Assembly: GCA_035573895.1 (NCBI GenBank)
Contig: DATLZR010000019.1
Coordinates: 1-54,211 of the forward strand
Origin: Blastocatellia bacterium
GTDB lineage: Bacteria > Acidobacteriota > Blastocatellia > HR10
Direction of reading: 5' to 3'
DNA length: 54,211 nucleotides
This document shows positions 23,467-34,622 of this stretch, piece after piece. Every line of letters starts with the position of its first letter. Position 1 is the first letter of the stretch. Position numbers and translations under genes: made by a program. Below the pieces are notes generated by a model. That model was given only the letters and a program-made list of their open reading frames with translations. It did not search any database and was not told the DNA's origin.

Positions 23467-25017
23467 ATGGCCATTGAGGAAAAACTTCGGGTGTTGAGCG
23501 AGCGTGAACGCCTGGCGGAAGCCGGTGGGGGAGCCGAGCGCGTCGCCCGTCAACATGCCGAGGGAAAATTGACGGCGCGCGAGCGCATCGAGCTACTGCT
23601 CGATGAAGGCACGTTCGAGGAGTTCGATAAGTTCAAAACTCACCGGTGCACGGATTTCGGCATGCAAAATGAACGCTATCTCGGCGACGGAGTCATCGCC
23701 GGATGGGGCAAAATTGATGGGCGCACGGTGTTCGTCTTCGCTCAGGATTTCACCGTCTTCGGCGGATCGCTCTCCGAGAGCAATGCCGAGAAGATCTGCA
23801 AGATCATGGACCTGGCAATGAAGGTGGGCGCTCCGATCATCGGCTTGAACGATTCCGGTGGAGCGCGCATTCAAGAAGGCGTGGCATCACTGGCCGGCTA
23901 CGCCGACATCTTCCTGCGCAATGTGCTCGCCTCCGGCGTCGTTCCTCAGATCTCCGCCATCATGGGACCGTGTGCGGGAGGAGCCGTCTACAGTCCGGCG
24001 CTCACCGATTTCATCATCATGACCAAAAAGAGCAGCTACATGTTCATCACCGGACCCGACGTCATCCGCGCCGTCACCCATGAGGATGTGACCAAGGAAG
24101 ACCTCGGTGGAGCCATGACGCATAACACGCGCAGCGGCGTCGCCCATTTTGCTGCCGAGGATGATGAGGATTGTCTCCACCTCATTCGAGAGCTGCTCTC
24201 CTTCATGCCGTCGAATAATCTCGATGATCCGCCCCGGCGGGTCTGTCATGATCCGATTGATCGGGTGGAGGAGCGATTGAACACGATCGTTCCGTCGGAG
24301 CCTCATCTCCCCTACGACATTCGGGACGTCATTCATCTGGTCGTGGATGATGGGTATTTCCTCGAAGTCCAGGAGCACTTCGCCCAGAACATCGTCATCG
24401 GGTTTGCCCGTCTCAATGGCCGGCCCGTGGGGATCGTGGCCAATCAGCCGGCGGTGCTGGCGGGCGTCCTCGATATTGATGCCTCGGTGAAAGCCGCCCG
24501 CTTCGTGCGTTTCTGCGATTGTTTCAATATCCCGCTGGTGACATTTGAGGACGTACCGGGATTTCTTCCCGGCGTGGATCAAGAACATCGAGGGGTGATT
24601 CGACACGGGGCCAAACTCCTCTATGCGTTCGCTGAGGCGACGGTGCCGAAGGTCACGGTCATCACCCGGAAGTCCTACGGGGGAGCCTATTGCGTCATGG
24701 GGTCCAAGCACATTCGCACCGATGTCAATTACGCGTGGCCGACCGCCGAGATCGCCGTCATGGGCCCTGAAGGAGCCGTCAATATCCTCTATCGTCGTGA
24801 TCTTCAACGGGCAGCCAATCCCGAGGAACTGCGTCAGGCTCTGATTCGCGAGTACGAGGAGAAGTTCGCCTCGCCCTACGTGGCGGCGGAACGGGGATTC
24901 ATTGACGAAGTGATCGAGCCGAAATGGACCCGACTGAAACTCATTCGGGCGCTGGAGATGCTCGACACCAAGCGGGATACGAATCCGCCAAAAAAACATG
25001 GCAATATTCCGCTCTAG
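23467..25017 (+). CDS. Acyl-CoA carboxylase carboxyltransferase subunit (propionyl-CoA carboxylase beta / MmdA-like)
   Basis: A 516-aa biotin-dependent carboxyltransferase that moves a carboxyl group between carboxybiotin and an acyl-CoA, usually propionyl-CoA/methylmalonyl-CoA. Two crotonase-fold halves are complete: N-half with [19 protein letters not shown] (about 116-134) and [21 protein letters not shown]-half with [26 protein letters not shown] and [26 protein letters not shown], then [24 protein letters not shown] site precedes the ATG. No biotin carboxylase or biotin-carrier gene is adjacent, so those subunits lie elsewhere; the enzyme could serve a carboxylase or a sodium-pumping decarboxylase complex. 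Confidence 0.93.
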   Translation: MAIEEKLRVLSERERLAEAGGGAERVARQHAEGKLTARERIELLLDEGTFEEFDKFKTHRCTDFGMQNERYLGDGVIAGWGKIDGRTVFVFAQDFTVFGGSLSESNAEKICKIMDLAMKVGAPIIGLNDSGGARIQEGVASLAGYADIFLRNVLASGVVPQISAIMGPCAGGAVYSPALTDFIIMTKKSSYMFITGPDVIRAVTHEDVTKEDLGGAMTHNTRSGVAHFAAEDDEDCLHLIRELLSFMPSNNLDDPPRRVCHDPIDRVEERLNTIVPSEPHLPYDIRDVIHLVVDDGYFLEVQEHFAQNIVIGFARLNGRPVGIVANQPAVLAGVLDIDASVKAARFVRFCDCFNIPLVTFEDVPGFLPGVDQEHRGVIRHGAKLLYAFAEATVPKVTVITRKSYGGAYCVMGSKHIRTDVNYAWPTAEIAVMGPEGAVNILYRRDLQRAANPEELRQALIREYEEKFASPYVAAERGFIDEVIEPKWTRLKLIRALEMLDTKRDTNPPKKHGNIPL

Positions 25018-25109
25018 GAAACGACCGGGATTGTTGGTTTCTCCCCCTGGCCCGCGCCGAGGGCGGAACCGGCTTCCCGCTCGGAGAGCGACACCGGAGA
25101 GCATTCTTC

Positions 25110-25616
25110 ATGATGGAACCGACGCGGTGGAGCGATCTTCTCAGGCAGTGGGTGCCGGGATATGCGGGGTATGCTGACCGGCAGCACCGCCGCGCATGTG
25201 AGACAGCCTATCGTCAGTACCTGGCCGATCAGGTGAGCGCCCTGCAGCCCCCGCTCGATCGTGTGATTCGTGCGCTCGCCGATCAGGGAAAAGTCATCGA
25301 GGTCCTCCCGCTCGAACGAACGCGCCAGCGATTGGCCGATATCGAGCAGAAAATCCGCACAACCGACTACGCCTCGTCGGCCTTCTTTGAAGGAACCGTT
25401 CTCGAAGAGACTGCCCTGGACCGCCTCTACCAATACGATCTCGTGCTCATCGAGCAGGTCCGCGACCTTCACCGACAGATCGAGCAGTTCGAGCGAGGTC
25501 ACCCGTCGCAGGAGGACCTGGTGGCCGGCGAGACCCTCGAAGCCGCCGCCGTTGCCCTGAGCGCTGAATTCGAGCAGCGAACCGATCTCATCCGCACATG
25601 GACCTGGAGCGAGTGA
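25110..25616 (+). CDS. Helical protein of unknown function (168 aa)
   Basis: A soluble, mostly alpha-helical product beginning MMEPTRWSDLLRQWVPGYAGYADRQHRR, with a GGAGAG site about 7 nt upstream of the ATG at 25110. Longer versions would read back over the pccB end in another frame and look non-protein-like. Helices such as LDRLYQYDLVLIEQVRDLHRQIEQFE have coiled-coil character. No domain is recognised. It lies 92 nt after pccB and 139 nt before an ABC exporter on the same strand. Coding potential is supported by composition and length only. Confidence 0.55.
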   Translation: MMEPTRWSDLLRQWVPGYAGYADRQHRRACETAYRQYLADQVSALQPPLDRVIRALADQGKVIEVLPLERTRQRLADIEQKIRTTDYASSAFFEGTVLEETALDRLYQYDLVLIEQVRDLHRQIEQFERGHPSQEDLVAGETLEAAAVALSAEFEQRTDLIRTWTWSE

Positions 25617-25755
25617 AACCTGACGGTGCCCCGGGCGCCCGGAAGGCTCACGACAGCTTCCCGGCAGGCCATCTCCCCGACGACAGGGCAGGAGTTCCAT
25701 TGCGACTTCTTCCCGGCATGAGAATGTCGTTTGCTTTGAGGGTACGTCATCGGAT

Positions 25756-26745
25756 ATGACCGCGGCGATGATTGCCACTCAGCGTCTGACGAAAATCTAC
25801 AATGGAACGGTCGCGCTTGATGGTCTCACTCTGACGATTCATTCCGGCGAAATCTTCGGTGTCCTGGGACCGAATGGGGCAGGGAAGACCACAACCGTGC
25901 GGTTGCTCGCCTGTTTGATCGCGCCGACATCGGGTGAGGCTACCATCGCGGGATACCGGCTCGGACGCGACGATCACATCATCCGTCGTCTCATCGGCAT
26001 CGTCACCGAGTCACCCGGCCTCTACGAGCGGTTGAGCACCTGGAAGAATCTGGACATCTACGCCCGACTCTATGGCGTGAAGAACGCCGCCGCTCAAGTG
26101 GAAAAATATCTCCGCCTGCTCGATCTCTGGGACCGACGGCATGAGCCGGTGGGAACCTTCTCCAAAGGGATGAAGCAGAAAGTGGCCCTGGCCCGGGCAC
26201 TGGTGCATGAGCCGCGGATCTTGCTTCTGGATGAGCCGACCTCCGGGCTCGATCCCAAGACGACAAAGACCGTCCGGGATTTCATCGCGCAGCTTCGGGA
26301 CGAGGGGCGAACGATTCTCCTCTGCACCCACAATCTGGACGAGGCCGAACGGCTCTGCGACCGCATCCTGGTGCTCAAAACCCGCGCCGTGGCCGTGGAT
26401 ACGCCGGAAGCGCTCCGCCGTCGGCTCTTCGGTCGTCGGGTGGTCGTCACGCTCCGGGCCATTGATGAGCCAATCCTTCGAGCACTTCGTTCGCTTCCGG
26501 TCGTCAGAGACATTCGCCAGGAAAATCACCGGCTGGTCATCGAGGTGAATGATCCGGAGAACGATAATCCGCTCCTCATTCGCGCTCTCGTCGAGGCCGG
26601 AGCCGACATTCAGTTCGTCACCGAAGAGGAGCACTCGCTCGAAGATGTCTATTTGAAATTGATCGAGGAGGGGGCGGCTGGCGGGGGTGCTTCGCCCGTG
26701 ACGGCCCGCCCGCACTCGCCACCGAGGCAACACGGAGTTTCGTAA
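25756..26745 (+). CDS. ABC transporter ATP-binding protein (ABC-2 type exporter)
   Basis: A 329-aa ATPase subunit. Walker A GVLGPNGAGKTTTVRLL is near residues 34-50, the signature region FSKGMKQKVALARAL near 134, Walker B RILLLDEPTSGLDP near 155-168 and the H-loop CTHNLDEAERLCD near 193. The FSKGMKQK variant and the C-terminal extension (residues about 225-310) are those of ABC-2 drug, lipid or Na+ exporters of the NatA/CcmA type. It is followed after 46 nt by its permease. The ATG at 25756 or one four codons later (MIATQRLTK) are both possible; neither has a strong site. Substrate unknown. Confidence 0.93.
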   Translation: MTAAMIATQRLTKIYNGTVALDGLTLTIHSGEIFGVLGPNGAGKTTTVRLLACLIAPTSGEATIAGYRLGRDDHIIRRLIGIVTESPGLYERLSTWKNLDIYARLYGVKNAAAQVEKYLRLLDLWDRRHEPVGTFSKGMKQKVALARALVHEPRILLLDEPTSGLDPKTTKTVRDFIAQLRDEGRTILLCTHNLDEAERLCDRILVLKTRAVAVDTPEALRRRLFGRRVVVTLRAIDEPILRALRSLPVVRDIRQENHRLVIEVNDPENDNPLLIRALVEAGADIQFVTEEEHSLEDVYLKLIEEGAAGGGASPVTARPHSPPRQHGVS

Positions 26746-26791
26746 GGGAGCCGGGGGATTGGTGAACGCTCACAGCAAGGGACGTCTTCCT

Positions 26792-27601
26792 ATGTCGCAT
26801 CCGATTCTCGTCATTCTGGAAAAGGAATGGGCCGATTTGGTGCGCCATCGGCTGTTGCTCGTCTCGATGATCGTGCCTGCCCTTATCCTGCTCGTCCTTC
26901 CGTTCGTGGTGGCCGTAGTGATCCCCGTTGTGGTGGGAGCGGAAGCATTTTCCGATCACGGCATCCAGCAGATGATGGAATTGTTGCGTCAGGTGTCACC
27001 GGAGATGCGCTCGCTGCCCCCGCTGGTGCAATTTCAAATCTACCTGTTCCGCCAGTTCCTCTTGCTACTGGCGCTCGTGCCGGTGATGGGGGGATTGGCG
27101 ATTTCAACCTTCAGCATCATCGGCGAGAAGCAGGCGCGAAGTCTGGAACCGCTTCTGGCCACGCCGATCACGACGACGGAATTGCTCATCGGCAAATGTC
27201 TCGGCGCCGGACTGCCGGCCATCGCGCTCACCTGGCTCATGGGAGGGCTCTACGCCGCGGGAATGTGGGCGATGTGTCCGCCCGAGGTTCTGTATCACGT
27301 CATGGATGGGATGGGCTTGACGGTGATCTTCCTGATCTCACCGCTTGTGGCGATGCTCGGCTTGAACCTCGGCGTCGTCGTCTCGTCGCGGTCGAATGAT
27401 CCCCGCACGGCGCAGCAAATCGGCGTGGTGGTCATCCTCCCCCTCATCGCTCTGTTCATCAGCCAGTTGCGCGGCCTCTATCTGCTCACGCTCCCGCATG
27501 TTCTCGTGGGTGCTGTACTGCTGCTCGTCATCAATGCGATTATCCTCACCATCGGCGTCAAGCTCTTTGAGCGGGAAACGATCCTCACCCGCTGGAAATA
27601 A
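26792..27601 (+). CDS. ABC-2 type transporter permease
   Basis: A 269-aa permease with six membrane segments: one at about residues 16-44 (LLLVSMIVPALILLVLPFVVAVVIPVVV), then the ABC-2 core from about 95 (FLLLLALVPVMGGLAISTF) to the C-terminus. IIGEKQARSLEPLLATPITTTELLIGKCLGA near residues 110-140 is the typical coupling-helix region of NatB-like permeases. The ATG at 26792 has AAGGGA 9 nt upstream; an earlier in-frame GTG would add 11 residues. It pairs with the preceding ATPase. The last helix is followed by a short basic tail. Confidence 0.9.
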   Translation: MSHPILVILEKEWADLVRHRLLLVSMIVPALILLVLPFVVAVVIPVVVGAEAFSDHGIQQMMELLRQVSPEMRSLPPLVQFQIYLFRQFLLLLALVPVMGGLAISTFSIIGEKQARSLEPLLATPITTTELLIGKCLGAGLPAIALTWLMGGLYAAGMWAMCPPEVLYHVMDGMGLTVIFLISPLVAMLGLNLGVVVSSRSNDPRTAQQIGVVVILPLIALFISQLRGLYLLTLPHVLVGAVLLLVINAIILTIGVKLFERETILTRWK

Positions 27602-28110
27602 GTCCCTTCCGCCCGGAGGCGCAAAATTTCCCCTCGCAAAAGCACGCGGGTCGGAGACGACCGTAAATATCCCCTCACGGCAACGATGGTGATGCGTCGC
27701 GGATAGAGATACGGGGTGATTCGGTCAGGACGTACGCTGTAGAGGGCATGAGTGGTCTGATGTGATTGCGCAAACCGTGGTGTCGGAAAATTTCTCGTCC
27801 GATATTTTGCCTTGCGGCGTTTGTCCGAACGCGAGGGGCGGCCCACGGAGAATGGGATAGGGCGAACTTTCCAGTCTGCGAAAAACACAGGACGTCCCGC
27901 AGAATTCGAAGCAGCGCAAACGGGCGACCCGTTGAGGAGGAGAGCGGCGGCACGGTCCCATTCGTACATCTGAGCGGTTGAGCTATGTGCGCAACTCCTT
28001 CTGGCTTTCTCTCCTCCTCATGCGCACTTCGTCTCTGTGGCGGGCGTGTTGCCGCCCTTCCCCGGAGTACTCGGAGGCGGTACAATCGGCAGCGAGGGAG
28101 AAAGGGACTC
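27602..28110. other. Intergenic stretch with half of a GACTTTCCAGTC-type repeat
   Basis: No gene is seen in about 510 bp. At 27857-27888 the run ATAGGGCGAACTTTCCAGTC then TGCGAAAAACAC is one arm of the palindromic repeat found whole at 29001-29054. The ispA ribosome-binding site is at the right end. Confidence 0.45.
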
Positions 28111-29004
28111 ATGAGCAAAGCCTTTCGTCTGGACGAGTATCTGGCGGTGCAAAGAGAGTTGATTGATCGGGCGCTGGATGAGCTGACGCCGGAGGAGACA
28201 ACACCGCCCGAGGCGATCCATCGGGCCATGCGCTACAGCCTCTTTGCCGGAGGCAAACGGATCAGGCCGATTCTCACACTGGCGACCGGCGAGATGTTCG
28301 GCGCGGGCCGTGACGAACTGCTTCCCGTTGCCTCGGCCATCGAGATGATTCACACCTACTCGCTCATTCACGACGATCTCCCGGCGCTCGACAACGACGA
28401 TTGGCGGCGCGGTCGCCCGACCTGTCACAAGGTTTTCGGCGAAGCTCTGGCCATTCTGGCCGGTGATGCCCTGTTGACGCTGGCCTTCAGGACGCTGGCC
28501 GAAGCTCCACTCCGCCATCCCGAGCATTACGCGCGTGTGATCTCGGAGATCGCCCAAGCGGCCGGCACCGTCGAGGGCATGATTGGCGGGCAGGTCCTGG
28601 ACCTGCTCACCGAAGGGCAGCCATACGATGCGCAAACGCTGGCGACGATTCACCGGTCGAAGACAGGTGCCCTCATCACGGCAGCCGTGCGCGTCGGCGG
28701 CATCATCGGCGGCGCCTCTGACGAAGCACTCGCCCGGCTCACCCGCTACGGGCAGTGCATCGGGCTGGCCTTTCAAATCGCCGACGATCTGCTCGATGTG
28801 ACGGCCAGTCCTGCCGAGATGGGGAAAGCAACGGGCAAAGATGCTGCCCGGCAAAAAGCCACCTATCCTCGCCTGTTCGGTGTGGAAGCATCACGGGCAA
28901 AAGCGGAAGAACTCGTCGCCCAGGCCATCGAGGCCGTTCGCCCCCTGGCGGGCTCTCAGGTTCTCGTGGAAATCGCCCGCTTTATTGTGGCCCGGCGAAT
29001 GTAG
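28111..29004 (+). CDS. ispA: Polyprenyl diphosphate synthase, farnesyl/geranylgeranyl type (IspA-like)
   Basis: A 297-aa trans-prenyltransferase that condenses IPP with allylic diphosphates. The first aspartate-rich motif is HDDLPALDNDDWRRGRPT (D88 onwards, with the two-residue insert typical of bacterial FPP synthases). The second is FQIADDLLDVTAS near residue 225. YSLFAGGKRIRPIL near 40 and GKATGKDAARQKATYP near 238 are also conserved. The ATG at 28111 follows GGGAGAAAGGG. The TAG stop codon is formed by the first bases of a palindromic repeat, so the last codon or codons may derive from insertion; the C-terminus (VARRM) looks slightly short. It leads a long plus-strand run. Confidence 0.92.
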   Translation: MSKAFRLDEYLAVQRELIDRALDELTPEETTPPEAIHRAMRYSLFAGGKRIRPILTLATGEMFGAGRDELLPVASAIEMIHTYSLIHDDLPALDNDDWRRGRPTCHKVFGEALAILAGDALLTLAFRTLAEAPLRHPEHYARVISEIAQAAGTVEGMIGGQVLDLLTEGQPYDAQTLATIHRSKTGALITAAVRVGGIIGGASDEALARLTRYGQCIGLAFQIADDLLDVTASPAEMGKATGKDAARQKATYPRLFGVEASRAKAEELVAQAIEAVRPLAGSQVLVEIARFIVARRM

Positions 29005-29054
29005 CGCGGACTTTCCAGTCGGCGAGAACGCTCAGGCTTGAAAGCCTGCGCTAC
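29001..29054. repeat. Palindromic GTAGCGC...GCGCTAC dispersed repeat overlapping the ispA stop
   Basis: A 54-bp imperfect palindrome: GTAGCGCGGACTTTCCAGTC on the left mirrors GACTTGAAAGCC-type sequence ending GCGCTAC on the right. Repeats of this GCAGACTTTCCAGTCTGC kind are common in acidobacterial and other genomes. A half copy is at 27857. The TAG at 29002-29004 inside the left arm ends ispA. Confidence 0.75.
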
Positions 29055-29133
29055 AGGTGGCACTACTTCCTCCGACTGATCTGGCGATGGTTCTTGCTTC
29101 ACTCCGGCAGGGGAAACGTGATAGACTTCGGGC

Positions 29134-29823
29134 GTGACCGGGGTGAAGGGTGAAAAACTGAGGATTCGCCAGGCTCCGGCGGGACGCATTGTTCGCTCGG
29201 TCAAACAGGTGGTGTTTGTCCTGAGCCTGGGCGGGCTCTTTGTTCTGAGTACGTCGGTGGCCATTTATCTGGCGATGCGCCAGCCTCAGGTGAAGACTCC
29301 TCAACTCATCGGTATGTCGCTGCCTCAGGCGCAAGAAATGGCCCGGCGGCTCGGTCTGGAACTTCAGGTGAAAAATCGTCGCTATGATGACCGTTATCCT
29401 CCCGATGCTGTGGTGGATCAATGGCCCCCACCGGGAATGACGATCAAGCGAGGTCAGGCCATGCGGGTGGTCCTCAGTCAGGGAAAGCGACCTGGACCGG
29501 CGGAAGCTGTCGTCGCGCCTGTGGAGGCGAAACCGCTGCCGGAACCTGCGGCGGAGACGGCACCTCCGGCTCCGGTTGTTAGGCCGGCTCCTGCTGCTCC
29601 GGCGGAACCGGCAGTGGTGACGGAGACGAAGCCGACCCCCGAGAAAGTTGAGAAGGCTGAAGAAAAGCGAGAACCGGTGATGACCGGTCCTCCGCCGACA
29701 CCGCCTGCGGCCAAGCAACCCGAAACGAGTCCCGAGAAGCCATCGGCCCCGCCCGGAGAGCCCGCGTCGCCCGCCAGGCGTCCGGGCAAACACGGAGAGA
29801 GAAAGCCGGGATCGCACGGATGA
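29134..29823 (+). CDS. Membrane-anchored PASTA-domain protein
   Basis: A 229-aa protein: short cytoplasmic N-terminus, one membrane helix (about residues 26-48, [21 protein letters not shown]), one PASTA domain (about 54-117, [21 protein letters not shown]...[25 protein letters not shown]), and a Pro/Ala/Glu-rich tail of over 100 residues. PASTA domains bind muropeptides or beta-lactams and usually sit on Ser/Thr kinases or penicillin-binding proteins; neither is fused here. It starts with GTG; a TAGACT -10-like box ends exactly 6 nt before it and no clear Shine-Dalgarno is seen. Its stop overlaps the rpe start as ATGA. Confidence 0.85.
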   Translation: MTGVKGEKLRIRQAPAGRIVRSVKQVVFVLSLGGLFVLSTSVAIYLAMRQPQVKTPQLIGMSLPQAQEMARRLGLELQVKNRRYDDRYPPDAVVDQWPPPGMTIKRGQAMRVVLSQGKRPGPAEAVVAPVEAKPLPEPAAETAPPAPVVRPAPAAPAEPAVVTETKPTPEKVEKAEEKREPVMTGPPPTPPAAKQPETSPEKPSAPPGEPASPARRPGKHGERKPGSHG

Positions 29824-30497
29824 TTGAACTGGCCCCATCCATTTTGTCGGCGGATTTCGCCCGCCTGGGCGAGCAAGTCGCCCTCGTCGAGCGAGCCGGT
29901 GCCCATCTCATCCACGTGGATGTGATGGATGGGCGGTTTGTCCCCAATCTCACCGTGGGACCGCTCATCGTCGAAGCTGTTCGCCGCGTGACGCACCTGC
30001 CCATTGATGTTCATCTGATGATCGTCGAGCCCGAACGATACCTCGATGCATTCGCTCGTGCCGGTGCTCAGTTGATCTCGGTCCATCTGGAAGCCAGCCC
30101 CCACCTGCACCGCACGCTCAGCCGAATCCGCGAGCTGGGATGTCGGGCGGGGATCGCCATCAATCCGGCGACATCACTGGCGCTGCTTGATGATGCTCTG
30201 GATCAGGCCGATTACGTTCTGGTGATGTCGGTCAATCCCGGATTTGGCGGACAGCAGTTTATCCCGACGGCGCTCGATAAAGTGCGGCGCCTGGCCCAAA
30301 TGATTGACGCGCGCGGGCTTCCGACGCGCATCGAGATTGACGGGGGAATCGGCCTGGAAAACTTCGCCGATGTGGTGGCGGCGGGGGCCCGAATGATCGT
30401 GGCCGGTTCAGCGATTTTTGGGGCCCCCGACCCTGCCGCTGTCGTGGGGAAGATGCTAGAATTAGCTCGCAGCTTTGAGGCCCATGCCCGGAGCTGA
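29820..30497 (+). CDS. rpe: Ribulose-phosphate 3-epimerase
   Basis: A 225-aa TIM-barrel metalloenzyme interconverting ribulose-5-P and xylulose-5-P in the pentose phosphate pathway. Signatures: [17 protein letters not shown] (start), [17 protein letters not shown] near 37-53, [30 protein letters not shown] near 137-151 and [11 protein letters not shown] near 175, with catalytic Asp residues at the ends of the expected strands. The ATG overlaps the PASTA gene stop (ATGA), indicating coupling. Full length. Confidence 0.96.
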   Translation: MIELAPSILSADFARLGEQVALVERAGAHLIHVDVMDGRFVPNLTVGPLIVEAVRRVTHLPIDVHLMIVEPERYLDAFARAGAQLISVHLEASPHLHRTLSRIRELGCRAGIAINPATSLALLDDALDQADYVLVMSVNPGFGGQQFIPTALDKVRRLAQMIDARGLPTRIEIDGGIGLENFADVVAAGARMIVAGSAIFGAPDPAAVVGKMLELARSFEAHARS

Positions 30498-30516
30498 CGC
30501 ATCAAGGAGGCGGATT

Positions 30517-31683
30517 ATGAGACGGACGACGCTGGTTGTGATTCTCGTTGCTCTCGGCATCACTGTCGCCGGGTGCGGCCGCGGCAAGCGTGTGGTTCTC
30601 GAAGAAGCGCGACCGGGACGCGACCGTGAGCTGCTGGAACAGGGGATGACCGAGTTCGAGAAAGGAAAATATGCCGTCGGTCGGTTCCTCCTGCAGACGC
30701 TCATCAACACCTATCCCGACAGCCCGTTCGTTCCCATCGCCAAGCTCGCCATCGGCGATTCCTTTTATCTGGAGGGAACATCGGAGGCCCTCGCTCAGGC
30801 GGAGGTGGAATATCTCGATTTCGCCAACTTCTTCCCCAATCATCCGCTGGCCGATGATGCACTGCTTCAGGTCGCGCACATCAAGATGCGGCGCATTCAG
30901 CCGCCGGATCGGGATCAAAAACCGACGCGCGAGGCCGAACGCCGACTTCTCAACGTCTTGCAGCGATACCCCAACACCGACCTCAAGGACACCATTGAAC
31001 GGGACCTCAAAGCCGTCCGAGAAATTCTCAGCGATCATGAGATGTACGTCGCCCGTCAGTACATGATCCGTCAACGCCTCAAAGGAGCGAAGGGACGCCT
31101 GCTGACCGTCGTGCAAAAGTATCCGACCTATACTAAATACGACGAGGCCCTCTATCGGCTGGGCATGGTTTTGTTCGAGGAAGAGGAACCCGAAGAAGCG
31201 GCGAAATATTTCGCCTGGCTCGTGCGCGAATATCCCACCAGCGAATACCGCAAGAGTGCCGCCGAAATGCTGGAGAAGATCGGCAAACCCATCCCCGAAA
31301 GCGCGGCTTCGGACATCGCTCAAACCGATGGCGAGACGAAAAAGGATAAGGGGCTTCTGGGAACGCTCTTCACGCCGTTGAAGACGCTCTTCGGCGTGGT
31401 GGATCTGAATGTGCCCAAAGAAGGTGTCCTCGTCAAGCGCGGCGAGACCGCCGAGCAGCTCATCGTCTCGGCAACGGCCTACTCCAAGCCGTCCACAGTC
31501 GTCACCCCGACGGCCACGACGGTCACCGTCGGTCCGGCCAGCCGAACCACACCGACAGGTGCCGCTCAGGGTAAACAGGAGATCACCATCGGAGCGCAGG
31601 GAGAAACGTCCGGTTCATCGGCGAAGACGCCCGCACCCGCCGACAAGGACAAAAAGAAGCCTGAGGAAAAGAAGAAGCAGTGA
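30517..31683 (+). CDS. BamD/YfiO-like outer-membrane assembly lipoprotein with long C-terminal extension
   Basis: A 388-aa lipoprotein. The signal peptide [20 protein letters not shown] ends in lipobox VAGC (Cys20). Residues about 35-260 are TPR-like repeats of BamD type ([72 protein letters not shown]), fitting a role in beta-barrel assembly at the outer membrane. E. coli BamD is about 245 residues; here some 120 extra residues follow, rich in Thr, Lys, Pro and Ala, including a [19 protein letters not shown] segment. The Shine-Dalgarno AAGGAGGCG lies 5 nt before ATG 30517. It is 19 nt after rpe. Confidence 0.88.
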   Translation: MRRTTLVVILVALGITVAGCGRGKRVVLEEARPGRDRELLEQGMTEFEKGKYAVGRFLLQTLINTYPDSPFVPIAKLAIGDSFYLEGTSEALAQAEVEYLDFANFFPNHPLADDALLQVAHIKMRRIQPPDRDQKPTREAERRLLNVLQRYPNTDLKDTIERDLKAVREILSDHEMYVARQYMIRQRLKGAKGRLLTVVQKYPTYTKYDEALYRLGMVLFEEEEPEEAAKYFAWLVREYPTSEYRKSAAEMLEKIGKPIPESAASDIAQTDGETKKDKGLLGTLFTPLKTLFGVVDLNVPKEGVLVKRGETAEQLIVSATAYSKPSTVVTPTATTVTVGPASRTTPTGAAQGKQEITIGAQGETSGSSAKTPAPADKDKKKPEEKKKQ

Positions 31684-31870
31684 GCAGGACGTTTCGGTGT
31701 CAGGGGTGGATGATCGTTTCATGGCGGGTGGGGAGGAGCCGACGCGTTTCCCCTGACCTTTTGCCGGCGGTAACCTTCTCTGACCCGCACCTACTGACTC
31801 TGGGCGTGTCGGAGATTCCCCATCCGGGTGAAGAAGTGCTTTCGCTCAGTTCGTCCAGGAGGAAGACATC

Positions 31871-34582
31871 GTGACCCTGGAGATGGCAAAGGCTTACAAT
31901 CCCCACGAGGTCGAAGACCGCTGGTATCCCTTCTGGGAGAGCCGGGGATATTTTCGGCCCGAGGTGCATCCCGAGGGAAAACCCTTTGCCGTTGTGCTGC
32001 CGCCGCCGAATGTGACTGGACGGCTTCACATCGGTCACGCCCTCAATCACACGCTGCAAGATGTGCTCGTGCGCTGGCGGCGGATGCAGGGATATGCGGT
32101 GCTGTGGGTTCCCGGAACGGATCACGCGGGCATCGCCACGCAAGTTGTTGTGGAACGTCATCTGGCGGCTCAGGGACTCACCCGTCAGGACCTCGGTCGG
32201 GAGGAATTCGAGCGTCGCGTCTGGCAGTGGCGGGCCGAAAGCGGCGGGACGATTCAACAGCAGATGCGGCGCGAGGGGATCTCGGTGGATTGGTCGCGCG
32301 AGGCCTTTACCCTCGATGAGCCGCGCTCGCGAGCCGTTCGGGAAGCCTTCGTCCGTCTCTATGAGGCCGGCCTCATCTATCGCGGAGATTACATCATCAA
32401 CTGGTGTCCCCGCTGTCAAACCGCCTTGTCCGATCTCGAAGCGCCGAAGAAAGAGGTTCGGGGAAAGCTCTACTATATCGCTTACCCGGTCAAAAGCCGG
32501 GGATCCTCTTCGACGACTTCAGAGCACGAGGCCCCGTCATCGCTGGTTGTTGCCACGACCCGACCGGAGACGATGCTCGGCGATACGGCCGTTGCCGTTC
32601 ATCCGCAGGATGCGCGCTATCGCCATCTCATCGGCGCGACGGCCCTCCTGCCTCTGGTCGGTCGAGAGCTGCCCATCATTGCCGATGAGCGCGTGGATGC
32701 CGAGTTTGGCACCGGCGTGGTGAAGGTGACGCCGGCTCACGATCCCGTTGACTATGAGATTGGTCGGACGCACGGCCTGTCGCTGGTCGTCGCCATTGAT
32801 CGCAACGGGCGCATGACGGAAGCGGCGGGGCGATTCGCCGGACTCGACCGATACGAGGCGCGTCACCGCCTTGTGGAAGCGCTCGCCGAAGCCGGTCAGC
32901 TCGTTCGCGTCGAGGACTACACGCACAGCGTCGGCCACTGCCAGCGATGCGATACGGTGATCGAGCCGCTCGTCTCCACCCAGTGGTTCGTTCACGTCAA
33001 GCCGCTGGCCGAGCAGGCCATCGCCGCGGTCGCCGAGGGGCGAACCCGCATCCTGCCGGAAAACTGGACGAAGACCTACTTTGACTGGCTGGAGAATATT
33101 CGCGATTGGTGCATCAGCCGTCAGCTCTGGTGGGGGCATCGCATTCCCGCCTGGTATTGCCGGGCCAACCATATCACCGTGGCCCGCGAAACGCCCCCTG
33201 CCTGCACGCAGTGCGGGGATACGCAGCTTGTTCAGGACGAGGATGTCCTCGACACCTGGTTCAGTTCGGCGCTCTGGCCGCTGTCCACTCTCGGCTGGCC
33301 GGATGACACGCCCGAGCTGCGTCGCTTCTATCCTACAGCGGTCCTTGTGACGGCCTTCGATATTCTCTTCTTCTGGGTGGCACGGATGATGATGATGGGG
33401 CTGGCCTTTATGAAAGATCACCCCTCGCGGACTGAGGCGATTGATCCCGACGCGGTTCCTTTTCGCCTGGTCCTCATTCACGGGCTCGTGCGCGATCCCT
33501 ACGGGCAAAAGATGTCCAAAACGCGAGGCAACACGGTTGATCCGCTGGAGATGTTCGAGCGCTACGGGACGGATGCCGTTCGCTATACGCTGGTGGCCGC
33601 GGCTCGACCCGGCAACGATGTGACACCTCAGTATTCCAAGCTGGAGACCTATCGCAACTTCTGCAACAAGATCTGGAACGCTGCCCGGTTCGCGCTCCTC
33701 AACTGCACGCCGGAGGATGTCGCCGGAGCCCGGGAAGGGACGACGGAGGAGCTTCCTCTGGTGGACCGGTGGGTGCGAAGCAAGTTGACGCGGACGATTG
33801 CGGAGGTCACTCAGGCGTTGGAGGAGTTTCGCTTTCACGAAGCGGCGCTCGCACTTTATCACTTCTTCTGGCACGATTTCTGCGACTGGTACATCGAGTT
33901 GACGAAGGCGACGGTGACGGCTCCGGAGGACTCCGCCGAGCGTCGCGCCGCCCGTGCACGGTTGGTCAGTGTGCTGGAGACTTCGTTGCGGCTCCTGCAT
34001 CCGTTCATGCCCTTCATCACCGAAGAGGTGTGGCAACGGCTGCCGCACGAAGGTGAGACGATTTGCCTGGCCCCCTATCCTGTGGCCGACCGATCGGCGC
34101 TCGATCCCGAGGCGGAACGGCAGATGGGCTTGATCATTGATCTCATCAAGAAGATTCGCAATGTGCGGGCGGTCATGAACATTGATCACGCCGCCTGGTT
34201 GGATCTGCTGGTGCGAGCGTCAAGCGACGACGCCCACGACCTCGTGGTGGCGCATCGGGATCATATCCGGCGCCTCGCCCGCGTGAATCGGATTGAATTC
34301 GTCCCCACGTTTGATGGCCTGCGGCATGTCGCTCGTGACGTCGCCGGGGACGTGGAGCTGGCTATTCCCCTGGAGGGGATCATTGATTTTGAGAGGGAGC
34401 GAGAGCGATTGCAGCGGGCGCTGGAGAAAGCGGAGAAAGAACTGAACCAACTCCAGCAGCGTCTGAACAACCCCGATTTCCTCGCCCGGGCACCGGAAGA
34501 CGTCGTCGCCGAGACGCGCGAGCGCCACGAAGAGCTGACCGAACGCCGAGAGAAATTGGTCGCCATCCTTCGCAGCCTGTAA
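31871..34582 (+). CDS. valS: Valyl-tRNA synthetase
   Basis: A 903-aa class I aminoacyl-tRNA synthetase charging tRNA-Val. HIGH motif in [17 protein letters not shown] (about residues 41-57), CP1 editing domain (about 215-345) with [17 protein letters not shown] and [24 protein letters not shown] as [15 protein letters not shown] near 543-557, anticodon-binding helices to about 800, and a C-terminal coiled coil (about 835-903, [25 protein letters not shown]) typical of ValS. It starts at GTG 31871 with CCAGGAGGAAG 6 nt upstream; an ATG four codons later is an alternative. No T-box or other leader RNA was seen in the 187-nt gap before it. Confidence 0.98.
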   Translation: MTLEMAKAYNPHEVEDRWYPFWESRGYFRPEVHPEGKPFAVVLPPPNVTGRLHIGHALNHTLQDVLVRWRRMQGYAVLWVPGTDHAGIATQVVVERHLAAQGLTRQDLGREEFERRVWQWRAESGGTIQQQMRREGISVDWSREAFTLDEPRSRAVREAFVRLYEAGLIYRGDYIINWCPRCQTALSDLEAPKKEVRGKLYYIAYPVKSRGSSSTTSEHEAPSSLVVATTRPETMLGDTAVAVHPQDARYRHLIGATALLPLVGRELPIIADERVDAEFGTGVVKVTPAHDPVDYEIGRTHGLSLVVAIDRNGRMTEAAGRFAGLDRYEARHRLVEALAEAGQLVRVEDYTHSVGHCQRCDTVIEPLVSTQWFVHVKPLAEQAIAAVAEGRTRILPENWTKTYFDWLENIRDWCISRQLWWGHRIPAWYCRANHITVARETPPACTQCGDTQLVQDEDVLDTWFSSALWPLSTLGWPDDTPELRRFYPTAVLVTAFDILFFWVARMMMMGLAFMKDHPSRTEAIDPDAVPFRLVLIHGLVRDPYGQKMSKTRGNTVDPLEMFERYGTDAVRYTLVAAARPGNDVTPQYSKLETYRNFCNKIWNAARFALLNCTPEDVAGAREGTTEELPLVDRWVRSKLTRTIAEVTQALEEFRFHEAALALYHFFWHDFCDWYIELTKATVTAPEDSAERRAARARLVSVLETSLRLLHPFMPFITEEVWQRLPHEGETICLAPYPVADRSALDPEAERQMGLIIDLIKKIRNVRAVMNIDHAAWLDLLVRASSDDAHDLVVAHRDHIRRLARVNRIEFVPTFDGLRHVARDVAGDVELAIPLEGIIDFERERERLQRALEKAEKELNQLQQRLNNPDFLARAPEDVVAETRERHEELTERREKLVAILRSL

Positions 34583-34622
34583 GACCCGCTCCGTGCAAGC
34601 GAAGCCATTCAGACTCCCATCA

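Noticed and set aside
32537-34189. 550-codon minus frame opposite valS
   Set aside because: Antisense shadow of an unmistakable ValS, with no recognisable motif of its own.
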